From Thermoleophilia bacterium (GTDB lineage: Bacteria; Actinomycetota; Thermoleophilia; Gaiellales; Gaiellaceae): a DNA stretch of 15,259 nucleotides. Each line of letters begins with the position of its first letter. The first letter of the stretch is position 1. Made by a program: the position numbers and the translations under genes. A model generated the notes under the pieces. That model was not told the origin of the DNA. It did not search any database and saw only the letters and a program-made list of their open reading frames with translations. Shown piece after piece: positions 6,556 through 12,688 of this stretch. The stretch lies in the NCBI GenBank assembly GCA_025936595.1, contig JAICTB010000021.1, forward strand, positions 1 through 15,259, given 5' to 3'.

Positions 6556-7460
6556 CGCTGCAGCCCGGGCTCGAGGATCACCTTGCCGACGTGCTCGCGC
6601 GCCTCGATCAGCGCGTGCGCGGCGCCGGCGTCGTCGAGCGCGAACGTCGCGCCGACCACGGGATCGATCGCTCCCTGCGCCCACAGCGCGAGCAGCTCGA
6701 TCGCGCACTCGTGCACGAGCTGGGGCTGCAGCTTCATCAGGCGCCCCAGGTAGACGCCGACGACGGCGGCGTTCCGGCCGACGAGCCACTGCACGCTCGG
6801 GTCGACCCACAGCCCGCCGGCGAAGCCGATCGCGAGGATCGCGCCGAGCGGGTTCAGGAGCGGCAGCGAGCGCGTGAAGACCTCGCCGCCGACGGGGTCG
6901 ACGACGACGTCGACGCGCAGGTCGTCGGTCTCGTCGTAACCGACCGCCTCGTCCGCGCCGAGCCCGCGGACGAACGCGCGCTTCTCGTCGGTGCTCGCCG
7001 TCGCGATCACCTTCGCCCCGAGATGCCGTGCGACCTGGATCGCGGCGCTGCCGACGCCGCCGGAGCCCGCATGCACGAGCACCGTCGAGGACGGCGACAC
7101 GCGGACCTGCCGCGTGAGCGGAATGTAGGCCGTCAGGTACGTCGTCAGGAACGCCGCACCGGCCGCGAACGAGGCGTTGTCCGGTAGCAGGAAGAGCCAC
7201 TCCGGATCGACCTCGACGCGTTCGGCATAACCACCGGCGCGCCGCGGCAGCGCCATGACGCGCTGCCCATCGAGCTCCCCCGCGACCTCGTTCCCGAGCA
7301 CCGTCGGAAGCTCCGGCATCTGCGGATAGAGCCCGCGCCGGATCAGGATGTCTGCGAAGTTGACGCCCGCGGCGCGGACGTCGACGACGGTCCCCGACGG
7401 CTCCGGCCACTCCTCGACCGCAAGCGGCCCGCCGACCTCACGGAGGACGACGGCCTTCAC
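6552..7460 (-). CDS. NADPH:quinone oxidoreductase-like zinc-independent MDR protein
   Basis: Medium-chain dehydrogenase/reductase of the quinone-oxidoreductase branch, 302 residues. The N-terminal GroES-like domain (1-115) contains RAAGVNFADILIRRGLYP and TVLGNEVAG, where zinc alcohol dehydrogenases would have GHE; the zinc-binding Cys/His residues are absent. The nucleotide-binding motif HAGSGGVGSAAIQVAR starts at residue 130, followed by GAKVIATASTDEKR and VVDPVGGEVF. Likely an NADPH-dependent reductase of enones, enoyl thioesters or quinones; which one cannot be told. The start is GTG 7460, giving MKAVVLREVGGP, the usual N-terminus. It overlaps the enoyl-CoA hydratase stop as GTGA (7457-7460), and its own TGA overlaps the SDR start in the same way. 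An acyl-CoA substrate is suggested by context only. Confidence 0.92.
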   Translation of the reverse strand: MKAVVLREVGGPLAVEEWPEPSGTVVDVRAAGVNFADILIRRGLYPQMPELPTVLGNEVAGELDGQRVMALPRRAGGYAERVEVDPEWLFLLPDNASFAAGAAFLTTYLTAYIPLTRQVRVSPSSTVLVHAGSGGVGSAAIQVARHLGAKVIATASTDEKRAFVRGLGADEAVGYDETDDLRVDVVVDPVGGEVFTRSLPLLNPLGAILAIGFAGGLWVDPSVQWLVGRNAAVVGVYLGRLMKLQPQLVHECAIELLALWAQGAIDPVVGATFALDDAGAAHALIEAREHVGKVILEPGLQR

Positions 7461-8173
7461 CGTTCCGACCAGCGAGCCTCGCGCTTCTCCAGGAACGCGG
7501 CCACGCCCTCCTGTCCGTCGTCGGATGAGAGACATGCGGCGAACGCCTCGAACTCGCTCTCGCCGCTGCGGGCATCGCGCGTCTCGTTCAGGAGCGCCTT
7601 GATCCGGCCGAGCGCGTGCGGGCTCTGCTTCGCGAGTGGCTCGACGTACCGCGCGATGCCTTCCTCGAGGTCGTCGACGACGAACTCGACGAGCCCCCAC
7701 GCCTCTGCCGTCGCCGCGGGGATCCGCTCGCCCGACATGATCAACCAGCGTGCGCGGCCCGGCGAGATCAGGCGCGGCGCGCGCTGCGTCCCGCCGCCGC
7801 CCGGCAGCAGGCCGAGATTCACCTCCGGGAAGCCGAGCTGCGCGTCGCGCGTCGCGATCCGGAGGTCGCAGGCGAGCGCGATCTCGAGCCCACCGCCGAG
7901 GCAGTAACCGTGGATCGCGGCGACGACGGGCACCGGCGTCCGCTCGATCAGGTCGGCGACCGGCTGGATGCCTGCCGGGCGGCCGTCGCCGTCCTCCGCG
8001 CTGACGAAGCCGCCGATGTCGGCGCCTGCGGAGAAGGCGCGCTCGCCCCGGCCGCGCAGGACGACCGCGTGCACATCCGATGCGAGCGATTCCAGCTCTT
8101 TCCAGAGCGTGTCGGTGATGCCGCGGTTGACCGCGTTCACCGGCGGGTTGTCGAGCCAGACCGTCTTGATCAC
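7457..8173 (-). CDS. Enoyl-CoA hydratase/isomerase (crotonase) family protein
   Basis: Crotonase-fold protein of 238 residues, acting on enoyl-CoA or related thioesters. Oxyanion-hole segments are RAFSAGADI (45-53) and HGYCLGGGLEIALACDLRIA (88-107). The active-site segment FPEVNLGLLPGGGGTQR (115-131) supplies Glu117, equivalent to the first catalytic Glu of rat enoyl-CoA hydratase. By hand alignment the second catalytic Glu is Trp143 (GRARWLIMSG), so plain hydration may be weak and isomerase or another crotonase activity is possible. GTG 8173 yields MIKTVWLDNPPVNAVN, a standard crotonase start, and overlaps the ligase TGA as GTGA. At 238 residues it is slightly shorter than usual. No strong Shine-Dalgarno, so coupling to the ligase is likely. 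Confidence 0.93.
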   Translation of the reverse strand: MIKTVWLDNPPVNAVNRGITDTLWKELESLASDVHAVVLRGRGERAFSAGADIGGFVSAEDGDGRPAGIQPVADLIERTPVPVVAAIHGYCLGGGLEIALACDLRIATRDAQLGFPEVNLGLLPGGGGTQRAPRLISPGRARWLIMSGERIPAATAEAWGLVEFVVDDLEEGIARYVEPLAKQSPHALGRIKALLNETRDARSGESEFEAFAACLSSDDGQEGVAAFLEKREARWSER

Positions 8174-9774
8174 GAAGACACCGCCGCCTGCGCGGCGAAC
8201 ATCTCGCGCAATTCGGTCTTGCGAAACTTGCCGACACTCGTCTTCGGGATCTCCGAGACGAACTCGAACCGGTCCGGAAGCCAGAACTTCGCAAAGTTCG
8301 GTGCGAGAAAATCGCGCAGGTCTTCGGGCGTGGCCGTCCGCCCCTCGCGCAGGACGACGGCGGCGAGCGGGCGCTCGTCCCATTTCGCGTCGGGCACGGC
8401 GATAACCGCCGCCTCCGCAACCGCGGGGTGCGCCATCAGCGCGTTCTCGAGCTCGACAGACGAGATCCACTCCCCGCCCGACTTGATCACGTCCTTCGAG
8501 CGGTCCTTGATCTGGATGTAACCGCGCGGATGGAGCGACACGACATCCCCGGTCCGGAACCAGCCGTCGTCCGTCCAGCGGTCGGCCTGCTCGGGCGTCT
8601 CGTAATACCCGGCCGCGACCCACGGCCCGCGAATCTCGAGCTCGCCCATCGACTCGCCGTCCCACGGCAGCACGTTTCCGTCTTCGTCGCGGTGGCGGAG
8701 CTCGACGAGCGGAAGCGGCAGCCCCTGCATGGAGATGTAGTCGAACTGCGTCTCGTCGTCGGCGTCGGCAAGGTCGCCGACGAGTTGTGAGTTCGATGCA
8801 ACCGGCGAGGTCTCGGTCATGCCCCAGCCGTGCACGATGTTGATGCCGTGGCGCTGCTTGAAGCCGGCGATCATGGCGCGCGGCGCGGCCGAGCCGCCGA
8901 CGAGCATGCCCTTCATGCGCGAGAGATCCCACGTGCCCGGGTCTTCGTCGAGCAGGCCGAGGATGCCCAACCAGATCGTCGGAACGCCGGCGCTCCACGT
9001 CACGCCCTCCTGCACGAACGCGTCGAGCAGGCTCTGCGGGTCGAGGTACGGGCCTGGGTAGACGAGCTTCGCGCCGACGAACGTCGCGAGATACGGGTAG
9101 CCCCACGCGTTCGCGTGGAACATCGGCACGACCGGCAGGATCGAGTCGGCCTCCGAGATGCCGAGGCTCATCGGGTTGCTCGCCGCGACGCCGACCGTGT
9201 GCAGCATCGTGGAGCGGTGCGAATAGAGCACGCCTTTCGGGAGCCCGGTCGTGCCGCTCGTGTAACACATCGCGGCGGCCTCGTTCTCGTCGAGCTGTGG
9301 ATCGCGCCACACATCCGGATCGACGCCCGCGAGCAGGTCCTCGTAGTCGTCCTCGACGACGAAGACATGCTCGATCTTCGTGTTGCCGACGAACTGGTCG
9401 AGGAGCGGCTTCAGGCTCCGGTCGACGATCACGGCGCGGTCGCCGGCATGTGTCGCGATGTACGCGAGGTCGTTCGGGTGCAGGCGCAGGTTCAGGGTGT
9501 GGAGCACGAAGCCGCCGCACGGGATGCCGAGGTACGCCTCGTGATGCTGGTAATGGTTCCAGCACAGCGTCGCCACGCGATCGCCGCGTTCGAGCCCGAG
9601 CTCCTGCAGCGCGACGGCGAGCGCCCGCGCCCTCCGGCACGATTCGGCGTAGGTGATGCGGTGGAAGCTGCGGTCGGGCAGCCGCGTGACGATTTCCTTG
9701 TCGCCGAAGTACGTCTCGGCGCGCCGGAGAATCGTCGGCAGCGTGAGCTGGTAGTCCATCATCAGCCCGTTCAC
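8170..9774 (-). CDS. AMP-binding acyl-CoA ligase (FadD/AlkK-like)
   Basis: ATP-dependent acyl-CoA synthetase of the ANL superfamily, 534 residues, full length. It activates a carboxylic acid to its CoA thioester via an acyl-adenylate. Motifs in order: phosphate loop YTSGTTGLPKG (171-181), GWGMTETSP (316-324), DDGWFRTGD (402-410, ribose-binding Asp410), IKSGGEWISS hinge region (430-439), and C-terminal Lys516 in TSVGKFRK for adenylation. The wording resembles medium/long-chain fatty acid ligases such as AlkK; chain length is unproven. The start is GTG 9774, supported by an AAAGGAG Shine-Dalgarno at 9782-9788 with 7 bases of spacing and a GTGA overlap with the cupin stop; ATGs at 9762 and 9759 are worse placed. 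It is the only gene of the operon with a strong internal ribosome site. Confidence 0.95.
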   Translation of the reverse strand: MNGLMMDYQLTLPTILRRAETYFGDKEIVTRLPDRSFHRITYAESCRRARALAVALQELGLERGDRVATLCWNHYQHHEAYLGIPCGGFVLHTLNLRLHPNDLAYIATHAGDRAVIVDRSLKPLLDQFVGNTKIEHVFVVEDDYEDLLAGVDPDVWRDPQLDENEAAAMCYTSGTTGLPKGVLYSHRSTMLHTVGVAASNPMSLGISEADSILPVVPMFHANAWGYPYLATFVGAKLVYPGPYLDPQSLLDAFVQEGVTWSAGVPTIWLGILGLLDEDPGTWDLSRMKGMLVGGSAAPRAMIAGFKQRHGINIVHGWGMTETSPVASNSQLVGDLADADDETQFDYISMQGLPLPLVELRHRDEDGNVLPWDGESMGELEIRGPWVAAGYYETPEQADRWTDDGWFRTGDVVSLHPRGYIQIKDRSKDVIKSGGEWISSVELENALMAHPAVAEAAVIAVPDAKWDERPLAAVVLREGRTATPEDLRDFLAPNFAKFWLPDRFEFVSEIPKTSVGKFRKTELREMFAAQAAVSS

Positions 9775-10169
9775 TGCGTCTCTCCTTTCGCAAGCGCCTG
9801 CCGCTTCGCGAGATCCGCCGGATCGACGAGCTGGCCGTCGCGTTCGACGTAGCCGTCCTTGCCGCCGACGATGAAGAGAACAAGGTCCGTATCGCCGCGG
9901 TTCGAGACGCGCCGGTGCGTCGTCGACTCGACGTGGACGAGGCCCCCTTCGCCGACCTCGTGGTCCTCGCCGTCGATCGTGAAGACGGCGGTGCCGCGAT
10001 GGACGAAATAGAGCTCGTCCTGACGGTCGTGGTAGTGCGCCGGGCCTTCGTACGCCGGCGGGAAAACGAGCGCGTTGACGCCGAATGCGGTGACGCCGAG
10101 TGCCGTGCGGATCTTGCGAAAGCCGTACCCCTCGCCCAGCTCGTCGAGTGTGGAGATCGAGTAGCCCAT
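9771..10169 (-). CDS. Single-domain cupin protein, first gene of operon
   Basis: Small beta-barrel cupin of 132 residues. Cupin motif 1 is HYHDRQDELYFVHRG, giving His45, His47 and Glu52; motif 2 gives His85 in ESTTHRR, so all four ligands of a typical metal-binding cupin are present. The KDGYVERDGQ tail resembles proteins annotated only as cupin-domain; catalytic or sensory role is unknown. It heads a five-gene operon with acyl-CoA ligase, crotonase, MDR and SDR, so it may bind a pathway metabolite or act as an isomerase/dioxygenase; that is inference. ATG 10169 has no Shine-Dalgarno but a TAGAGT box ends 7 bases upstream, consistent with a leaderless transcript. The 3' end overlaps the ligase GTG. 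Confidence 0.9.
   Translation of the reverse strand: MGYSISTLDELGEGYGFRKIRTALGVTAFGVNALVFPPAYEGPAHYHDRQDELYFVHRGTAVFTIDGEDHEVGEGGLVHVESTTHRRVSNRGDTDLVLFIVGGKDGYVERDGQLVDPADLAKRQALAKGETQ
9782..9788 (-). promoter_or_regulatory. Shine-Dalgarno deciding the GTG start of the acyl-CoA ligase
   Basis: On the minus strand AAAGGAG lies 7 bases before GTG 9774. The spacing is optimal for that GTG and too long for ATG 9762 or 9759, so it fixes the start and shows that ligase translation can begin independently of the cupin. Confidence 0.75.
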
Positions 10170-10176
10170 GCGGGTG

Positions 10177-10182
10177 ACTCTA
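10177..10182 (-). promoter_or_regulatory. Candidate -10 box of a leaderless promoter for the cupin operon
   Basis: Minus strand TAGAGT (TANNNT) ends 7 bases before ATG 10169, with no Shine-Dalgarno in between. Its upstream side abuts the terminator-like hairpin at 10186-10217, which occupies the place where a -35 element would be. No TTGACA-like -35 is visible. Confidence 0.5.
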
Positions 10183-10185
10183 ATG

Positions 10186-10217
10186 CGCGCGGGGCGGCGT
10201 CGCCGCCGCCCCGCGCG
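10186..10217 (-). terminator. Strong GC hairpin after the ferritin-like gene, probable terminator
   Basis: Perfect 14-base stem (10186-10199 paired with 10204-10217) and a 4-base loop, which on the minus strand reads GCGA, a GNRA-type tetraloop. It begins about 18 bases after the ferritin-like stop. There is no U-tract, as is common in high-GC actinobacterial terminators. It could instead stabilise the 3' end of the mRNA. Confidence 0.7.
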
Positions 10218-10235
10218 TGAGAACGCTTACGCCGG

Positions 10236-11030
10236 TTACGCCGGTGCGGGTGCGAGGACGCCGCTGCCAGTGCCGTTTTTGAGCGGGTTGCCGGGGAAGT
10301 CGTAGAAGGCTCCCGGTGACGCGCCCTGCTTGCCGAAGCCGAAGCCGGCCTTCTCGAGCTCGCCGACGATCGCAGCCATGGACTTGAACTTGTAGAGCTC
10401 GAAGCCGAGGTTGTTCGGGACGTGCTTCAACCCGTTGATCACCGTCTCTGCGTACCGTGCGAGCACACGGTGCTCCGCCTCGGTGCCGAGGATCTCGCCG
10501 GCATACCGGGCAAGCGAATCCTTCTTCGCCTTCGCGAACGTGGTGATACCGATCAGGTACGCATTGACAAACAGGGTCTCTGCGGCCTCGATCGTCTTGA
10601 ACAGGTTGATGTTCCCGGCGCCAAGCGCAGCGTTCGGGATCCAGAACTTCGTCGTCAACGGCTTCGCGCCGAGCGAACCAAGCACCTGGTAATGCCGGAA
10701 CTCGGTGTAGTTCGCCGACTTCAGCACCGGGATGAACGGTGCCGCCTTCGTGCCGGGCGACGTCTTGACCGCGGCGGTGAGCACCGTCACCGCGAGTGCC
10801 TCCGCGGTCACGGCCGTGGTGACGACGGTGTCGATGCTGTCGCCGCTCGACGCGCCCGCCGCCGCGAGCGCGCTCGACGCCGGTCCGAACACACCGACCG
10901 CGGCCGCGCCGACCATCGCGTGCTTGATCAGCCCGAGGCGCGTCTGCTTCGACGTATGGACATCCCCGAGAACGTTGTCGAGGTACTGCAGGTCGTCCGG
11001 ATTCGACTCGATCCGTTCGAGCTCCGACAT
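10236..11030 (-). CDS. Ferritin-like domain protein with possible N-terminal export signal
   Basis: 264-residue protein with a four-helix ferritin-like domain after an N-terminal hydrophobic segment. Residues 31-60 run RLGLIKHAMVGAAAVGVFGP and then ASSALAAAG, resembling a signal peptide with an Ala-rich cleavage region after a 30-residue acidic leader. A twin-Arg pair, common in actinobacterial relatives, is absent, so export by Tat is unlikely or degenerate. Diiron-type ligands follow the E...ExxH...E...ExxH order: Glu77 (TAEALA), Glu110/His113 (TEFRHY), Glu148 or Glu151 (IEAAET), Glu184/His187 (TEAEH). The C-terminal 60 residues end in a low-complexity Pro/Ala tail. Iron oxidation or stress function is family-based only. 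ATG 11030 has AAGGGAG 6 bases upstream. A 64-base gap separates it from SDR2, so it may have its own promoter, though none is clear. Confidence 0.87.
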   Translation of the reverse strand: MSELERIESNPDDLQYLDNVLGDVHTSKQTRLGLIKHAMVGAAAVGVFGPASSALAAAGASSGDSIDTVVTTAVTAEALAVTVLTAAVKTSPGTKAAPFIPVLKSANYTEFRHYQVLGSLGAKPLTTKFWIPNAALGAGNINLFKTIEAAETLFVNAYLIGITTFAKAKKDSLARYAGEILGTEAEHRVLARYAETVINGLKHVPNNLGFELYKFKSMAAIVGELEKAGFGFGKQGASPGAFYDFPGNPLKNGTGSGVLAPAPA

Positions 11031-11036
11031 GTGTGA

Positions 11037-11043
11037 CTCCCTT
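11037..11043 (-). promoter_or_regulatory. Shine-Dalgarno of the ferritin-like gene
   Basis: Minus strand AAGGGAG, 6 bases before ATG 11030. It supports the start that keeps the acidic leader before the hydrophobic segment, and shows that this message is leadered, unlike the neighbouring leaderless candidates. Confidence 0.7.
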
Positions 11044-11094
11044 CAACTGGGCGATTGACGCGTCCGATTCGACGCACGCCCACGATCGGTTCGA

Positions 11095-11883
11095 TCAGCC
11101 GAAGAGAAATCGGGTGAGCACCCGGTCGCGCAGGCGGTCCGGCAGCATCTCGACGCGGGCGCGGCGCTTCGCATCGGGGCCGACGACGTAGCGCGTGCGC
11201 GGCCGCGCTGCGGTCAGGGCATGCGCGACGGCCTTCGCCACCTCGACCGCCGGCACGGCGTCGGAGCTGCGCTCGGCCGCGAGCCGCCGGAACTTCTCGG
11301 CGCGCGCGCCGTACAGCTCGGCCGCCCCGGGCGGGAACTCGTCCACCCTGCGCTGCGGCTTGGACCAGATCGGCGTCGCGATCGTCCCGGGCTCGACGAT
11401 CGCGACGTGGATCGCGAACGGTGCGAGCTCGACGCGCAGCGCATCGGCCATAGCCTCGAGCGCGAACTTCGACATCGCGTATGCGCCCAGGAACGGCAGT
11501 GCGGATCGGCCGCCGATCGACCCCATCAGGACGACGCGGCCGCGCGACCGGCGGAGCGCGGGCAGGAACGCCTGCAGCACGCGCAGCTGCCCGACGACGT
11601 TCACGTCGAGCTGGCGCGTCAGCTCCTCCGGCGGCAGGAACTCGAGCGGTGAAGCGATCGCGATGCCCGCGTTGTCGACCACGGCATCGAGCTCGCCGAT
11701 GGCTGCGGCGGCACGCGCGATGCCGGCGCCGTCCGTGACGTCGAAGACATGCTCCGTCGTCCCCTCGGGCGCCTCGCCCTCGTTGCGAACCGACGCATGA
11801 ACGGTCCAACCGAGGTCGCGCAGATGTGCGGCGGTTGCCGCGCCGATTCCCGTCGAGGCGCCGGTTACGAGGACAGAAGCGAT
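11095..11883 (-). CDS. Short-chain dehydrogenase/reductase (SDR2), start codon uncertain (ATC?)
   Basis: Classical SDR of about 262 residues. It has TGASTGIG (7-14), VDNAGIA, catalytic Ser in VLMGSIGG and YAMSK (Tyr/Lys), followed by VEPGTIATPIWSK. The C-terminal half has a long helical tail ending near LTRFLFG. The Rossmann strand SVLVTG should begin right after the initiator, but the frame has no ATG, GTG or TTG there. The plausible start is ATC at 11883 (giving MASVLVTG), 19 bases inside the preceding acyl-CoA dehydrogenase gene. The first conventional in-frame start is GTG 12018, which adds 45 residues of Arg-rich sequence with no SDR character, read from the dehydrogenase in another frame. 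Likely an acyl-CoA-pathway or carbonyl/alcohol oxidoreductase. Function confident at family level, start poorly supported. Confidence 0.85.
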   Translation of the reverse strand: MASVLVTGASTGIGAATAAHLRDLGWTVHASVRNEGEAPEGTTEHVFDVTDGAGIARAAAAIGELDAVVDNAGIAIASPLEFLPPEELTRQLDVNVVGQLRVLQAFLPALRRSRGRVVLMGSIGGRSALPFLGAYAMSKFALEAMADALRVELAPFAIHVAIVEPGTIATPIWSKPQRRVDEFPPGAAELYGARAEKFRRLAAERSSDAVPAVEVAKAVAHALTAARPRTRYVVGPDAKRRARVEMLPDRLRDRVLTRFLFG

Positions 11884-12518
11884 GCGGCAACCTCGGCGCG
11901 CTGCTCGCGGCCGTAGCCGAGGGCGCTCTCGAGCCAGAGCGCGCGCTTGTAGTAGCGGTGCAGCGGGTGCTCCCAGGTGAAGCCGATGCCGCCGTGCGCC
12001 TGGATCGACTTCTCGCACGCGAGCACCGCCGCCTCGGTCGCCTGCGCGTTCGCCGCCGCCGCCGCGAGCGCGGCCTGCTCATCTCCTTCCGCGTCGCACC
12101 AGGCCGCCCAGTAGGCCAGCGAGCGCGAGAGCTCGACGGCGACGTACGCGTCGACGAGCGAGTGCGAGATCGCCTGGTAGCTGCCGATCTTCCTGCCGAA
12201 CTGCTCGCGCGTCGAGGCATACGCGAGCGCCAGCTCCGTCGCACGCGTCCCGATCCCGACCGCTTCGAGCGCGTACGCCGTGAGGAGCTTCTGGCGGTCA
12301 CCGCCGACCTCGTTCTCGACGTAGGAGCCGTCGTAGAGAACGCGCCCGAGCTCCTCGAAGAGAACGGCGGCGTCGAGAAACGTGAAGTCATCGCTCGCGA
12401 GAATCCCCACCCAGCCGAGCCTGCCGAGCTGCTGGTCCGTCGGCGCCGGGTTCGACTCGAGGAACGCCCGCGCCTCGCGCCGCAGGTCCTCCTGCTCCGG
12501 GCTGAAGGAGAAGTCCAC
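11865..12518 (-). CDS. Short acyl-CoA dehydrogenase-like protein lacking the central beta domain
   Basis: 217 residues, against the usual 370-400. The N-terminal helical domain is present: MDFSFSPEQEDLRREARAF, LGWVGILASDDFTFLDAAV, FEELGRVLYDG. The sequence then goes from SYVENEVGG (about 66-73) straight to the C-terminal domain: LLTAYALEAVGIGTRATEL, STREQFGRKIGSYQAISH (102-119), SIQAHGGIGFTWEHPLHRYYKR (171-192). About 150 residues of beta domain, which normally contact FAD and substrate, are missing, with no stop or obvious frameshift. The IGFTWEHPLH wording matches FadE28-type subunits, which in Mycobacterium pair with a second acyl-CoA dehydrogenase in an alpha2beta2 complex; the gene at 12682 could be the partner. 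It may be an intact accessory subunit or a decaying gene. GTG 12518 has GGAG 9 bases upstream (12528-12531), both inside the palindromic element. Confidence 0.85.
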   Translation of the reverse strand: MDFSFSPEQEDLRREARAFLESNPAPTDQQLGRLGWVGILASDDFTFLDAAVLFEELGRVLYDGSYVENEVGGDRQKLLTAYALEAVGIGTRATELALAYASTREQFGRKIGSYQAISHSLVDAYVAVELSRSLAYWAAWCDAEGDEQAALAAAAANAQATEAAVLACEKSIQAHGGIGFTWEHPLHRYYKRALWLESALGYGREQRAEVAASLLSS

Positions 12519-12688
12519 TAGTGGTTGCTCCAGGAAGTTCGGTGTGGATTGGCCGAGCGAAAACCGAGCAGCGCAAGGACGCAGGGAGCCTCGATAGCCA
12601 AAGCTATCGAGGCGACCGAGGACGCAGCGATGCGACGCGTTTGCAGCCGGCCAAGACGTAGCGAACTTCCCGGAGCGGCCACTAGCGG
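12515..12688. repeat. Near-palindromic 174-base intergenic element 1 (MITE/REP-like)
   Basis: Imperfect inverted repeat filling the gap between two acyl-CoA dehydrogenase genes. Outer arms 12515-12540 and 12663-12688 pair at 22 of 26 bases. The centre is a perfect 11-base stem GCCTCGATAGC / GCTATCGAGGC (12588-12598, 12603-12613) with loop CAAA. The arms between also match partly (TTGGCCG near 12549 against its complement near 12653). GGACGCAG occurs as a direct repeat at 12577 and 12620. The left arm holds the Shine-Dalgarno and GTG start of the short dehydrogenase; the right arm holds the TAG stop of the upstream dehydrogenase. No ORF of note. Possibly a non-autonomous mobile element or an RNA processing/termination hairpin. 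Confidence 0.75.

Noticed and set aside
8830..9852. Plus-strand ORF of 340 codons opposite the acyl-CoA ligase
   Set aside because: Antisense shadow with biased Arg/Val/Asp composition and no recognisable domain; the ligase on the other strand has all family motifs.
11084..11096. Small hairpin GATCG-GTT-CGATC at the SDR2 3' end as a terminator
   Set aside because: The 5-base stem overlaps the stop codon and has no U-tract; too weak to claim.
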